A stretch of DNA of 37,952 bases from Clostridiales bacterium (GTDB taxonomy: Bacteria > Bacillota > Clostridia > Lachnospirales > Lachnospiraceae), in NCBI GenBank assembly GCA_015655075.1, contig JAATFT010000088.1, positions 1 to 37,952 on the forward strand, read 5' to 3'. Shown here piece after piece: positions 7,893 through 17,378 of the stretch (its first letter is position 1; the number at the start of each line of letters is the position of its first letter). The position numbers and the translations under genes were made by a program. A model generated the notes under the pieces. The model was not told the origin of the DNA. It was given only the letters and a program-made list of their open reading frames with translations, and made no database searches.

Positions 7893-9563
7893 ATGAAAAC
7901 CGATATACAGATCGCTCAGGAAGCAAAATTACAACATATTAAGGAAGTGGCTGCCAAGCTGGATATAAAGGAAGAGGATTTAGAGTATTATGGTAAATAC
8001 AAGGCTAAATTTTCTGATGAATTATGGGACAGGATTAAAGATAATCCAGAGGGTAAATTAGTCCTGGTAACCGCTATTAATCCTACGCCTGCCGGAGAGG
8101 GAAAAACCACCACTACGGTGGGTCTTGGCCAGGCTCTTGGATTATTAAAGAAAAAAGCGGTAATTGCATTAAGGGAACCTTCTTTGGGGCCTTGCTTTGG
8201 AATCAAAGGAGGGGCGGCCGGCGGCGGCTATGCCCAGGTAGTGCCGATGGAAGACTTAAATCTTCATTTTACGGGTGATTTTCACGCAATCACCTCTGCC
8301 AATAATTTGTTGGCGGCTATGCTTGACAATCATATCCATCATGTCAATGCCTTAAATATTGATCCGAATCAAATTGTATGGAAACGCTGCCTTGATATGA
8401 ATGACAGGGTGCTTCGTAATATTGTTGTAGGACTTGGACGAAAAACTGACGGGGTAGTAAGAGAAGATCATTTTATTATAACCGTTGCTTCCGAAATTAT
8501 GGCAATCTTTTGCCTTGCTGATGATTTGAAGGATTTAAAAAACAGATTGAGCCGTATTATTGTGGCATATACTTATGAAGGCAAACCGGTAGCTGCCGGG
8601 GATTTAAATGCGGTAGGTGCCATGGCGGCGCTTTTAAAGGATGCAATAAAGCCCAATCTCATCCAGACCCTGGAAAATACGCCGGCTATCGTGCATGGCG
8701 GGCCTTTTGCCAATATAGCCCATGGCTGCAACAGTGTCAGGGCAACGAAAACCGCCCTTAAGTTAGCGGATATTGTGGTTACAGAGGCCGGCTTTGGAGC
8801 GGATTTGGGAGCGGAAAAATTCTTTGATATAAAATGCATAAGCGCCGGGTTAAAGCCGAATGCAGTTGTTCTGGTGGCTACGGTCCGCGCTTTAAAATAT
8901 AACGGCGGAGTGAATAAGGGGGACTTGGAAACAAAGAATCTGGATGCCTTAAAAAAAGGTATTGTAAATTTAGAAAAACACATTGAAAATCTTCAGAAAT
9001 ACGGTATTCCGGTGATTGTGACCCTGAATCGTTTTGTAACCGACACAAAAGACGAGCTTGCGTTTGTAAAAGAATTTTGTGAAGCAAAAGGCTGTGAATT
9101 TTCCTTATCGGAGGTTTGGGAGAAAGGCGGCGAAGGCGGAGTTGATTTAGCCGGTAAGGTATTACAGGTACTAAAAACGAAAGAAAGTAATTTTAAGCCT
9201 TTATATAAACGGGATCTTTCCCTTAAGGAGAAAATGGAGATTATTGCAAAAGAAATATACGGCGCGGGATCTGTTTCTTATGATCCTGCAGCGGATAGTG
9301 CCATTGCCCGTATAGAGGAATTAGGCTACAGGGAATTTCCGGTCTGTATGGCTAAAAATCAGTATTCCTTATCTGACGATCCGGCTAAGCTTGGCAGACC
9401 GTCAGGCTTTAATATCCATATCCGGGAGGTATACTTATCGGCCGGAGCCGGTTTTGTGGTTGCCATAACCGGTACAATTATGACTATGCCCGGATTGCCG
9501 AAAATACCGGCGGCGGAAGGAATTGATGTTACCAGTGAGGGCAGAATAACCGGAATGTTTTAA
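7893..9563 (+). CDS. fhs: Formate-tetrahydrofolate ligase
   Basis: Makes 10-formyl-tetrahydrofolate from formate, ATP and tetrahydrofolate; entry step of one-carbon metabolism and of the methyl branch of the Wood-Ljungdahl pathway. The 556-residue length is exactly usual. Seen: the P-loop-like [13 protein letters not shown] near residue 65, the glycine-rich [17 protein letters not shown], and the C-terminal [23 protein letters not shown] 7893 follows AGGAGG (7877-7882); an in-frame upstream ATG (7854) lacks a ribosome binding site and is rejected. folD, the next enzyme of the folate cycle, is in the same window at 29434, so the two are not co-transcribed. No folate riboswitch was recognised in the leader. 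Confidence 0.97.
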   Translation: MKTDIQIAQEAKLQHIKEVAAKLDIKEEDLEYYGKYKAKFSDELWDRIKDNPEGKLVLVTAINPTPAGEGKTTTTVGLGQALGLLKKKAVIALREPSLGPCFGIKGGAAGGGYAQVVPMEDLNLHFTGDFHAITSANNLLAAMLDNHIHHVNALNIDPNQIVWKRCLDMNDRVLRNIVVGLGRKTDGVVREDHFIITVASEIMAIFCLADDLKDLKNRLSRIIVAYTYEGKPVAAGDLNAVGAMAALLKDAIKPNLIQTLENTPAIVHGGPFANIAHGCNSVRATKTALKLADIVVTEAGFGADLGAEKFFDIKCISAGLKPNAVVLVATVRALKYNGGVNKGDLETKNLDALKKGIVNLEKHIENLQKYGIPVIVTLNRFVTDTKDELAFVKEFCEAKGCEFSLSEVWEKGGEGGVDLAGKVLQVLKTKESNFKPLYKRDLSLKEKMEIIAKEIYGAGSVSYDPAADSAIARIEELGYREFPVCMAKNQYSLSDDPAKLGRPSGFNIHIREVYLSAGAGFVVAITGTIMTMPGLPKIPAAEGIDVTSEGRITGMF

Positions 9564-9611
9564 ATTTAATTTTATAGTTATAATAAACCTCCAAATGCCG
9601 CGTATATTTAT

Positions 9612-9644
9612 ACTATAGAAACATAAAAAACATGTTTCTATAGT
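9612..9644. repeat. Perfect 13-bp inverted repeat downstream of fhs
   Basis: Arms ACTATAGAAACAT (9612-9624) and ATGTTTCTATAGT (9632-9644) with a 7-base A-rich loop. No T-run follows on the plus strand, so a simple intrinsic terminator is not supported; it could be an RNA-stability hairpin or a protein-binding site. Confidence 0.5.
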
Positions 9645-9674
9645 CGGATGAACGGCGGTAAAAAACATCGCCTT

Positions 9675-9705
9675 TTATCGGAAGAGAAAAAGCATCTTCC
9701 GATAA
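9675..9705. repeat. Perfect 11-bp inverted repeat before the superoxide dismutase gene
   Basis: Arms TTATCGGAAGA (9675-9685) and TCTTCCGATAA (9695-9705), 46 bases upstream of the sod start. Together with the hairpin at 9612 it fills the fhs-sod intergenic region. It may lie in the sod leader as an operator or RNA hairpin. Confidence 0.5.
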
Positions 9706-9750
9706 GTAATATTATATAAAATATTATTGTGGAGCGGAGGTTTATTTTTT

Positions 9751-10335
9751 ATGGAATTTGTAAGACTGAATTTTGAATATTCCAATGATGTTACGGTAAT
9801 TAACCGGGAACAATTTGAAGCACATATGAGATTATACGAAGGATATATCAATAAAATGAATGAAATTGATGGTTTACTTGCACAAAATTCGGATTTGGAG
9901 GAAGCGAATTCAACTTACAGTCAATACAGGGGGATAAAAAGGGGAGAAACTTATGCCCTGAATGGCGTCATTCTCCATGAATTCTATTTTGAGAATATTG
10001 GCTCTACGAATAATGTACCGGACGATGCACAAGTCAGATTTTTATCCAGTTATTTTGGTAGTTATGAGCTGTGGCAGGAACATTTTGTAGCAACTGCCAC
10101 AGCCAGCAGGGGATGGGTAATACTTTGCTACGATCCTCGTTCCGACCACTTAAGAAATATAAGTCTGGACACTCACGATTTGGGCAATATTTCCATGTCT
10201 ATTCCGCTATTGGTGCTGGATATGTATGAACATGCCTATTTCCTTCAGTATGCAGATAACAAAGCGGAATACATCAATAATTTTATGCGGAATATTGACT
10301 GGAATGTAGTGAGGGACAGGATAGACAGTCTGTAA
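9751..10335 (+). CDS. Fe/Mn-type superoxide dismutase
   Basis: Dismutates superoxide using a single Fe or Mn ion. 194 residues from ATG 9751, preceded by GCGGAGG (9734-9740); an in-frame TTG at 9727 gives no better fit. All four metal ligands of the family can be placed: His25 (FEAHMRLYEGYINKMNE), His76 (GVILHEFYFENI), Asp157 and His161 (LDMYEHAYFLQY). Typical second-sphere positions are more divergent than in E. coli SodA/SodB (for example SRGWVILCYD), as in other clostridial members. It is a standalone gene between fhs and a terminator at 10360. Metal preference cannot be decided. Confidence 0.85.
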   Translation: MEFVRLNFEYSNDVTVINREQFEAHMRLYEGYINKMNEIDGLLAQNSDLEEANSTYSQYRGIKRGETYALNGVILHEFYFENIGSTNNVPDDAQVRFLSSYFGSYELWQEHFVATATASRGWVILCYDPRSDHLRNISLDTHDLGNISMSIPLLVLDMYEHAYFLQYADNKAEYINNFMRNIDWNVVRDRIDSL

Positions 10336-10359
10336 AAAGGAATTTTGAATAATAGCCCC

Positions 10360-10414
10360 CAATAGAACTGTTAGATAGGACAGAATACAAATATCTAATC
10401 AGTTCTATTGTTTT
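10360..10414 (+). terminator. Intrinsic terminator after sod
   Basis: CAATAGAACTG then TTAGATA (10360-10377) pair with TATCTAA and CAGTTCTATTG (about 10392-10410), with one bulge and a short loop. TTTTGTCG with further T-rich sequence follows. It lies between the convergent sod and pyrI ends and works best for sod. Confidence 0.65.
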
Positions 10415-10457
10415 GTCGTATTTTCTTTCAACCTTTGACCTATATTAAATTTTCTTA

Positions 10458-10883
10458 CTAAATCCTCTTAAAAGCTTGTTCGCAATAAATGCAGCGATAA
10501 ACACCCTTTTCTCTATCCGTTAATTTAAAGCTGTGGGGTAATTCCCTTTCAATAGTGGTAATGCATCTGGGATTTTTACATTTGATAATATTTGTAACCT
10601 TTTCAGGAAGATTTAAGTTACGTTTTTCAATAATCTGTCCGTTTTCAATGATATTAATTGTAATATTCCGATCTAAAACACCCAGGATATCCAGATCGAT
10701 ATCCAAATGTCCTTCGATTTTAATGATATCTTTTTTACCCATTTTATTACTTCTGGCATTTTTAATGATAGCTACACTGCAGTCCAGTTTTTCCAGGTTG
10801 AGATAGGAATATATATTCATGGCACCGCCAGCTTTGATGTGGTCAATTACAATTCCCTGATTTAATCCGCCGATATTTAACAT
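10458..10883 (-). CDS. pyrI: Aspartate carbamoyltransferase regulatory chain
   Basis: 141 residues. Regulatory subunit that binds nucleotide effectors and holds the catalytic PyrB trimers together through a zinc domain. Seen: an N-terminal allosteric domain ([34 protein letters not shown]) and a C-terminal zinc site from four cysteines in CKNPRCI and CIYCEQAF. The ATG overlaps the last 7 bases of pyrB (ATG within the final codons), so both are translated in a fixed ratio from one mRNA. This pairing means an allosteric aspartate transcarbamylase rather than a Bacillus-type unregulated trimer. Confidence 0.96.
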   Translation of the reverse strand: MLNIGGLNQGIVIDHIKAGGAMNIYSYLNLEKLDCSVAIIKNARSNKMGKKDIIKIEGHLDIDLDILGVLDRNITINIIENGQIIEKRNLNLPEKVTNIIKCKNPRCITTIERELPHSFKLTDREKGVYRCIYCEQAFKRI

Positions 10884-11797
10884 GGTTCTACCTCCAATAA
10901 TTTCATAATGAGCGACATCCTTACATAAACGCCAAATTTAGCCTGTTTAAAATATACCGCTCTGGGGTCGTTGTCCACCTCGGCGGAGATTTCGTTTACT
11001 CTGGGAAGAGGATGGAGCACCAGCATATCTTCTTTGGCATATTCCATTTTTTTGGCGTCTAAAATAAAGGAATCTTTTAATCGGATATAATCCTCTTCAT
11101 TAAAAAAACGTTCCCTTTGTACCCTGGTCATGTATAGTAAATCCAACTGCGGCATAACATTTTCCAGAACTTTTACTTCTTTATACGGCATGCGATTGGC
11201 CTCCAATACTTCTTCCCTTAAATAAGCCGGAATTTTTAATTCGTCCGGTGATATTAATACAAAGTTAATGTTATCATAACGAACTAATGCATTAATTAAG
11301 GAATGGACCGTCCGGCCGAACTTTAAATCACCGCAGAAACCAATGGTCAGATTATTAAGCCGTCCTTTTAGAATTTGAATTGTTAATAAATCGGTAAGAG
11401 TTTGAGTGGGATGATTGTGACCGCCGTCACCGGCATTGATTACTGGAATGGAGGAATAAATAGAAGCAACTAAGGGAGCACCTTCCTTTGGATGGCGCAT
11501 AGCACAGATATCAGCATAATTGGAAATAACCCGAATCGTATCGGCGACACTTTCGCCTTTTGCAGCAGAACTGGAATCTGCCGAAGAAAAACCTAAAACA
11601 CTGCCGCCAAGATTTAGCATGGCAGCTTCAAAACTCAATCTGGTTCTTGTACTTGGTTCATAGAATAAAGTTGCTAATTTTTTGCCGTGACACACATTAG
11701 CGTACTTTTGGGGATCTTTAATAATATCTCCCGCTAAATTCAAAATTTCCTTTAATTCGGAAACAGATAAGTCAAGGGGACTGATCAAATGTTTCAT
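10877..11797 (-). CDS. pyrB: Aspartate carbamoyltransferase catalytic chain
   Basis: Forms N-carbamoyl-aspartate from carbamoyl phosphate and aspartate, the committed step of pyrimidine synthesis. 306 residues, the standard length. Carbamoyl-phosphate motif [17 protein letters not shown], the [11 protein letters not shown] motif and [15 protein letters not shown] are all present. The ATG at 11797 is preferred to an in-frame ATG nine codons earlier because ACGGAGG precedes it directly. It overlaps pyrI by 7 bases. The promoter is at 11838-11866, giving a leader too short for a classical PyrR attenuator. Confidence 0.97.
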   Translation of the reverse strand: MKHLISPLDLSVSELKEILNLAGDIIKDPQKYANVCHGKKLATLFYEPSTRTRLSFEAAMLNLGGSVLGFSSADSSSAAKGESVADTIRVISNYADICAMRHPKEGAPLVASIYSSIPVINAGDGGHNHPTQTLTDLLTIQILKGRLNNLTIGFCGDLKFGRTVHSLINALVRYDNINFVLISPDELKIPAYLREEVLEANRMPYKEVKVLENVMPQLDLLYMTRVQRERFFNEEDYIRLKDSFILDAKKMEYAKEDMLVLHPLPRVNEISAEVDNDPRAVYFKQAKFGVYVRMSLIMKLLEVEPC

Positions 11798-11837
11798 AAG
11801 CACCTCCGTAAATTCGGTTATCATTATTCAACTGCAT

Positions 11838-11866
11838 ATTATACTATAGCGGACGTCATATTACAA
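11838..11866 (-). promoter_or_regulatory. Sigma-A promoter of pyrBI
   Basis: Read on the minus strand, TTGTAA (11866-11861) and TATAAT (11843-11838) are 17 bases apart and 40 bases from the pyrB start. Confidence 0.6.
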
Positions 11867-12067
11867 TAAGAATTTGGTTATTTTACTCCTTAATTTTTAC
11901 TAGGAATCGTTTCCTATAACCAAAAAACTTTCTTTTAATACTCCCTCTCACATAAGACAAAACTGAAAATAATATGCGGCATGTACATCATTAAATATCA
12001 GGATAGGTATATGCGTTGGGATTATTCTCTTTTGAATTTTAAACGGAAAATCCGATGATCGATATGA
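11867..12067. other. Intergenic region between the divergent pyrBI and secreted-protein promoters
   Basis: AT-rich, with no open frame that has a ribosome binding site. Nothing recognisable is seen beyond the two flanking promoters. Confidence 0.5.
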
Positions 12068-12096
12068 TTGACAAAATCTTGAAAAATCCATATAAT
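12068..12096 (+). promoter_or_regulatory. Perfect consensus sigma-A promoter of the large secreted protein
   Basis: TTGACA (12068-12073), 17-base spacer, TATAAT (12091-12096): a perfect match to the vegetative consensus. It leaves a leader of about 100 bases before the ATG at 12205. That leader contains the inverted repeat TATAGAAA/TTTCTATA (12127-12134 and 12159-12166) followed by T-rich sequence. Confidence 0.8.
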
Positions 12097-12204
12097 TCTA
12101 ATATACGACAAAATAAGAGACGAGCTTATAGAAATTTCTGTTTTATTGTCCTTTTTTGTTTCTATATTTTATTCTTAGATTTATAATATAATGGGAGGAG
12201 AATT

Positions 12205-15200
12205 ATGAAGATTAAAAAAGAGTTTTAAACAGTATTATTTCACTGTTTTTGCTGATATCTATGGTAATAACGCCCATTACGGATAACAAGGCAAATGCGG
12301 AAACAGAAAATACAGAAAATACGGAAACAGAAAATACGGAAACAGTAAATTCGGCAGTTACAGTTCAGGCAGTAACAGGCGGAGCGATAGGTGTAACTAG
12401 CAATACGTTTATCGGAGATGGATATGAAGTGAAATTTTCCGTTATTAGTCAATGGAAGGGTGCTTTTAATGGAAGTATTACGATTACAAATACAAAAGAT
12501 TCACCAATTGAAAATTGGGCAATTCAATTTGATATGCCAAATGAAATATCCAATATCTGGAATGCAACCGTTAAAAGCTTTGAGAATGGTATTTACCAAA
12601 TAAAAAATGCGAGATGGAATCAGGATATTCCCGCCGGAGAAACTGTAAATTTTGGATTTACCGCGTTAGGACAAGTTCCGGAATTACCGGAAAATTATTT
12701 ACTTCTTGGTACAGTTCAGAATTTAGACAATGAAAATTATATAGTGGCGTATAATGTGGTTAATGATTGGGGTACAGGTTTTAGCGCTAATATTGGGATA
12801 ACCAATAAAAGAGATACAACGATTGAAGACTGGAGTTTGGAATTTGATTTCGATAATAATATTAGTACTATTTGGAATTCCAATATAGCAGAGCATAATG
12901 GAACGCATTATATTCTAAATAATGCAGGATATAACCAAAATATTGAGCCCGGCGCTACGGTTTCAATAGGCTTTAATGTGGGACAGGGAGATTCCTTAAA
13001 AACTCCGGAAAATATTAATCTGTATGATGTAGGAACGGAAACAAAAGAGAAGGTTTCATTGAGTTTGGATACTTCTGAACTTGATTTTCAGGAAAGCAAA
13101 GACGGTGATTTTTATACACTTTCATCTAAACTTGATAAATTATCAGGTACGGCCACAGGAGTAAAAGAAATTGAAAATATAGAATACTCTATTACAGACG
13201 AGAAGGAAAATGTTCTTTTACAGGGAAGTATTGAAGCAAATAGTGATTGGTCAATTGAAAATGTCGGGTTTGGAGTGGGGTATAATTTGCTTACGATTAC
13301 GGCATATACGAAAAACAGCAAGGTCTCCTATGAATATATCATAATTAATTTTTCTTCCGATAATCTAACCAACCTGGGTATCTCAAACGATATCGATACG
13401 GATTCGGATGAAATTCCTGATTATTATGAAGAACTACTAGGACTTAATAGCGGCAGTCCGGATACAGATATGGATGGTCTGGATGATTATACGGAGTTAT
13501 TCTTATCGGATGTAAATCCGTTAAGCGTCGATACGGATGATGACGGAATAACGGATAGCGGCGAGGATAGTGACATGGACGGTTTAACCAACCTTCAGGA
13601 AATAAACGCGGGAACAAGTCTGTTAGACGAGGATACCGACAGCGACGGATTGACGGATGGTGCTGAAATACAATATTATCGGACAGATCCTTTGAATGCA
13701 GATACAGACGAGGACGGTTTAGAGGATGGATGGGAAGTTAAGATTGGTTCTGATCCGTTAATACCTGAGAAAGATTTCATAGGGACAGTTACCGCCGCCA
13801 GTTTTGAAGGGCAGTTAACAGTTCCGACTGTCAGCGCTGAAGGTTTATCTGGAGATCAGGTTACCTCCCTTTCTATAAACCGTGTTGCGCAGGGAGAGCT
13901 GGCTGATTCCGAAATCCCTGGATTTCTGGATTGCGGTTATGAATTTTATGTTAACGGAACATTTGATACTGCACGGATTACTTTTACATATGATGAATCC
14001 CTATTAGAAGATGAGAATTTCTATCCTGCCGTTTATTACTATAACGATGACACCCAGACGCTGGAGGAATTATCCGATCAAACCGTAGAAAATAACCAGG
14101 TAACTGTGAAAGTAAATCACTTTTCTAAATATATACTTTTAAATAAAACGGAATTTGATAAGGTTTGGGAATATGAGCTTTTATATAAAGAGGAGCCGGA
14201 AAATAACTATGCCAATCTGGATGTTGTTTTTGCCATTGATTCTTCCGGGAGTATGGCAACCAATGATAGCCAAAAGATTCGTATAGACGTTACGAAAGAG
14301 TTTATTAATGAACTTACCGATAGCGACAGGGCTGCAATTGTAGATTTTGACAGCTATGCAAAAGTACTTACAGAATTTACATCCGATAAGACTGCATTGG
14401 CGGCGGCAACTGACAAGATTAACAGTAGTGGCGGCACCAGTCTGTCTGCAGGGATTCAGGCGGCGATTAACCTGTTTGCAGAACAGGATTATAGTGATAA
14501 AAATACTCTTAAATATATTATCATGCTTACGGACGGAGTTGGTACTTATAGCACATCCTTAACGACGGCGGCGGCAGACAATAATATCATAATCTACACA
14601 ATAGGGCTTGGAAGCAGTATTTCAACAAGCGTTCTTACGGCAATGGCAGAAGGAACGGGGGGAAGCTACTATCATGCCAGTGCTGCGGAACAGATGTACG
14701 CAATATTTGACAGAATAGCCGACGAATCCGATTTATATAAGGACACGGACGGGGATAACGTATGTGACTATTATGAAAAAGAAATGACTTCCGGCCGTTT
14801 ACGGCTTGGAACAGGAGTACCGGTAACCGCTGTGAATTATATGAATCCGGATTCGGATAATGATAATTTAATTGACGGCGATGAAATCACAGTTAAGAAA
14901 TACGGAAGCAGAGTATATGCCTACCTGTATTCAAATCCCACCGTAAAGGATACGGACAAAGACGGTATTCAGGATGATGCCGACGGCAGAAGGCTGATTC
15001 CGGACATACCGGAGGCACTGATTTATCAGTCCGCTTACAGAGAAGGTATCATAAAGACTGCTAAGGCAGAAGAAACAACGGTAGCGGATGATTTGACCTT
15101 TAACGATTATACTTATGGCGAACTTTGTAAGCGGTCACTTGTTTTTAGCGTGGCCGACATAACACCTGAATTTATGATGTGGAGTGAAATGGCTGTTCTG

Positions 15201-15818
15201 TTTGATGTCGGAGGATTTCATGCATCTTCCGAGATGAAGAATGTATTGGACGATATGGTAGATACTTTTAAAAACGGCAATTCCTCCAACCTGGGAACGG
15301 CTGTCAATGTTACGGATAATTTTGATTCTTCAAAATATGTTAAATATGTAAATTCTGATCTTACGCAAGCTGTTTCCGACGAGGAAGTAACGAAAACATA
15401 TATAGAACTTGTGAAAGAGCAAGTTGTAAAAACACTGTCGGAAACAAAAGGCAATTTAAGCGGTTTGGCCTATAGTACGGATGGTTCAACCGGCAATATA
15501 ATTGATGAATATATCCAGAAACATGGCGACTACCCGAAATTTACGGAAATGACGAATCTGTCGCTTGCCATTGCGATTCACCAGTTCCACGGCAATAACA
15601 TAACGGTAAAGGATTTTAAATGCGACGGCAATACGTTTAGCGGTACCATTTTATTTCATTTCTATGACCATTTTGGCCTGGATGCGGATGATGAAATAAA
15701 TCATTTTGGTTTTGTAGACTGGTTCACATTACAGCATTATACTAAATTTGACGGAGCACATTCACCGTTTATAACAACGGTTAATATTGAGGAGAATTTT
15801 AGCGGCACGATTCAATAA
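12205..15818 (+). CDS. Secreted CBM2/calcium-repeat/VWA protein with DUF3289-like C-terminus; frameshift in the signal peptide
   Basis: GGGAGGAG precedes ATG 12205, which reads only seven codons before TAA. Shifting -1 at the run of six A (12214-12219) joins this start to the long downstream frame and restores a classic signal peptide (MKIKK, a hydrophobic core, cleavage near ANA-ETE). The restored protein is 1204 residues. Order: repeat-like ENTENTETENT tract after the signal; two tandem CBM2-like domains (about 66-166 and 176-263, each with IWN and NQDI/NQNI..G..V.FGF patterns); calcium-binding DTDxDG-type repeats (about 396-521); a beta domain ending in His639-Phe-Ser641; a VWA domain (about 671-843) with an intact MIDAS (Asp679-Ser-Ser-Gly-Ser, Thr745, Asp777); more calcium repeats (about 846-933); a C-terminal region with Asp1155-His-Phe-Gly-Leu-Asp1160 and Trp1173-Phe-Thr-Leu-Gln-His, resembling DUF3289. 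No LPXTG or SLH anchor is seen. The layout suggests a surface adhesin or toxin-delivery protein. Confidence 0.75.
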
Positions 15819-16466
15819 GAATATTATAGGGGGAGATACTTTATGAAAAAGCTTGGAATTCATGTGTTACATTTTATAGTTCTATTCATTTTACTATTAT
15901 TACTCCATGTAATCAGTGGAATATTCTATTACAGCTATCAAAAAAGACAGGAAGCAATACAAAAGAACCAGGAAGCAATAAAACAATTTCGGAATAACAG
16001 GGAGCTGTTTTATTCTATAAAGGATTCCGTTATGGAATATCAAGAAAAGAATGGTTTTAGTTACTTTTTTTTTGATGCATCCGGTGAAATCAGAAACTAT
16101 CAATGTGAAATAATATCAACAGTATCCGATCCGGTATTAAAGCAATTAAAGCAACTGTCGGATGCTTCGGAGCAATTGTTTTTTAGTGCTGCATATGAAG
16201 AAGTGGACGGCAGTTATGCGGTTTTATTTGACTTTGATATGCTAGACGACTTTGACAGTTTTCATTATATAATCTTTTGCAACACGAAAGCCGTGCTGGA
16301 AAAAATAATTACAGATGGAAGAGAAAAAGAGTATGAACCTTATTATAAGAAAAACGGAAGCGTAAAAAATTATGAATATAATTATAAGAAGCTGGAAGAT
16401 GACTGGTATTACGTATACGTAGATGAATAAAACAGATTTTGGTTACGGTAAAAAATTCCCTTTTAT
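15690..16466 (+). repeat. Tandem duplication, unit 1 (C-terminal tip + small membrane gene)
   Basis: First unit of a direct tandem repeat. It contains the last 42 codons of the large protein, its stop, the short spacer with GGGGGAGA, the small membrane gene at 15843 and about 36 bases of trailing sequence. The same order recurs from 16467. The join carries shared ATGATGAAATAA-like sequence, consistent with a recombination junction. Confidence 0.85.
15843..16430 (+). CDS. Small membrane-anchored protein 1, candidate immunity protein
   Basis: 195 residues of no family I recognise. Met-Lys-Lys, then one strong hydrophobic helix (about 8-29, rich in Leu/Ile/Val/Phe), then a Lys/Gln/Glu-rich stretch (QKRQEAIQKNQEAIKQFRNN) likely helical, and an acidic, aromatic globular part that would face outside the membrane. 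It starts 24 bases after the large secreted protein, with a GGGGGAGA ribosome binding site, so it is surely co-transcribed. A second copy follows at 16619. Location right after a toxin-like C-terminus and duplication together with that tip suggest an immunity protein; a secretion or anchoring partner is the alternative. Confidence 0.75.
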   Translation: MKKLGIHVLHFIVLFILLLLLHVISGIFYYSYQKRQEAIQKNQEAIKQFRNNRELFYSIKDSVMEYQEKNGFSYFFFDASGEIRNYQCEIISTVSDPVLKQLKQLSDASEQLFFSAAYEEVDGSYAVLFDFDMLDDFDSFHYIIFCNTKAVLEKIITDGREKEYEPYYKKNGSVKNYEYNYKKLEDDWYYVYVDE

Positions 16467-16595
16467 GATGAAATAACTTATTTTGGTTTTGCAGACTGGT
16501 TCACATTACAGCACTATACCAAATTTGACGGAGCACATTCACCGTTTATAACAACGGTGAATATTGAAGAGGATTTTAGCGGCACGATTCAATAA
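16467..16595 (+). pseudogene. Orphan duplicated C-terminal tip of the large secreted protein
   Basis: 42 codons plus TAA that repeat the last 42 codons of the large protein (its copy starts at 15690). Only four residues differ by my reading (Asn to Thr, His to Tyr, Val to Ala, Asn to Asp), and most other base changes are silent. No in-frame start or ribosome binding site precedes it, so it is probably not translated alone. This is the displaced orphan-tip arrangement known for contact-dependent and Rhs-type toxins. Confidence 0.85.
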
Positions 16596-16618
16596 GAATA
16601 TTGTAGGGGAGATACTTT

Positions 16619-17167
16619 ATGAAAAAGTTTGGAATTCATGTGTTACGCTTTATAGTTTTATTCATTTTACTATTATTACTCTATGAAATCAGTGTAACAT
16701 TTTATTACAGCTATCAAAAGAAACAGGAAGCAATACAAAAGAAACAGGAAGCAATAAAACAATTTCGGAATAACAGGGAGCTGTTTTATTCTATAAAGGA
16801 TTCCGTTATGGAATATCAAGAAAAGAATGGTTTTAGCTTTTTTTCTTTTTATGCATCCGGTGAAATCGGTAACTATAAATATGAAACAATATCAACAGTC
16901 TCCGATCCGGTATTAAAGCAATTAAAACAACTGTCGGATGCTTCGGAGCAATTGTTTTTTAGTGCTACATATGAAGAAATGGACGACAGTTATGCGGTTT
17001 TATTTGACTTTGATATGGAAGACGCCTTTGACAGTTTTCATTATATAATCTTTTGCAACACGAAAGCCGTGCTGGAAAAAATAATTACAGATGGAAGAGT
17101 AAAAAATTGTGAATATAATTATAAGAAGCTGGAAGATGACTGGTATTACGTATACGTAGATGAATAA
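16619..17167 (+). CDS. Small membrane-anchored protein 2, paralogue of the preceding gene
   Basis: 182 residues, nearly the same as the 195-residue protein at 15843: identical long stretches (IKQFRNNRELFYSIKDSVME, TVSDPVLKQLKQLSDASEQL) and the same C-terminal KLEDDWYYVYVDE. Differences cluster in the outer part of the membrane helix, near residues 75-90 (FFSFYASGEIGNY) and in a 13-residue gap before the C-terminal segment. The start follows TAGGGGAGA. It is preceded by the orphan copy of the large protein's C-terminus, so the unit [tip + gene] was duplicated. If these are immunity proteins, this copy may fit a former or variant toxin tip. Confidence 0.75.
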   Translation: MKKFGIHVLRFIVLFILLLLLYEISVTFYYSYQKKQEAIQKKQEAIKQFRNNRELFYSIKDSVMEYQEKNGFSFFSFYASGEIGNYKYETISTVSDPVLKQLKQLSDASEQLFFSATYEEMDDSYAVLFDFDMEDAFDSFHYIIFCNTKAVLEKIITDGRVKNCEYNYKKLEDDWYYVYVDE

Positions 17168-17199
17168 AACAGATTCGGTTACGGTAAAAAATTTCTTTT

Positions 17200-17262
17200 G
17201 ATATAGAGCCTATGCCTGAAATACCGGTTGATAAAAAATTTAAGCCGCAAAAAAATGCATGA
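17200..17262 (+). pseudogene. Possible coding remnant after the duplication
   Basis: Twenty codons and a stop directly after the duplicated unit read DIEPMPEIPVDKKFKPQKNA. They have a plausible protein composition but no start signal. It could be the tail of a gene displaced by the duplication, or chance. Low support. Confidence 0.25.
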
Positions 17263-17378
17263 ATAAACAAATTACAGTGTTTTGTCCTTAATTTGCCGTG
17301 CCGGCTAAGGGGGACCATGTATAAGTTATCCAATATTTGCTTATAATAACTACTGCTGATGATAGAACCACCTTCTGC

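Larger units (their letters stand above)
16467..17201 (+). repeat. Tandem duplication, unit 2
   Basis: Second unit: orphan C-terminal tip, spacer, the second small membrane gene and trailing sequence (the ACAGATT-CGGTTACGGTAAAAAATT stretch recurs after both genes). It is shorter than unit 1, mainly because of a 13-codon gap in the gene. Confidence 0.85.

Noticed and set aside
12213..12220. Programmed -1 ribosomal frameshift at the A tract
   Set aside because: The A-AAA-AAG heptamer is not in the phase required for tandem tRNA slippage, and six A is short for transcriptional slippage. Kept only as a possibility under mutation, phase variation or sequencing error.
12249..12251. TTG as the true start of the large secreted protein
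   Set aside because: No ribosome binding site precedes it and it falls within the hydrophobic core of the restored signal peptide; the ATG at 12205 with a frameshift explains the sequence better.
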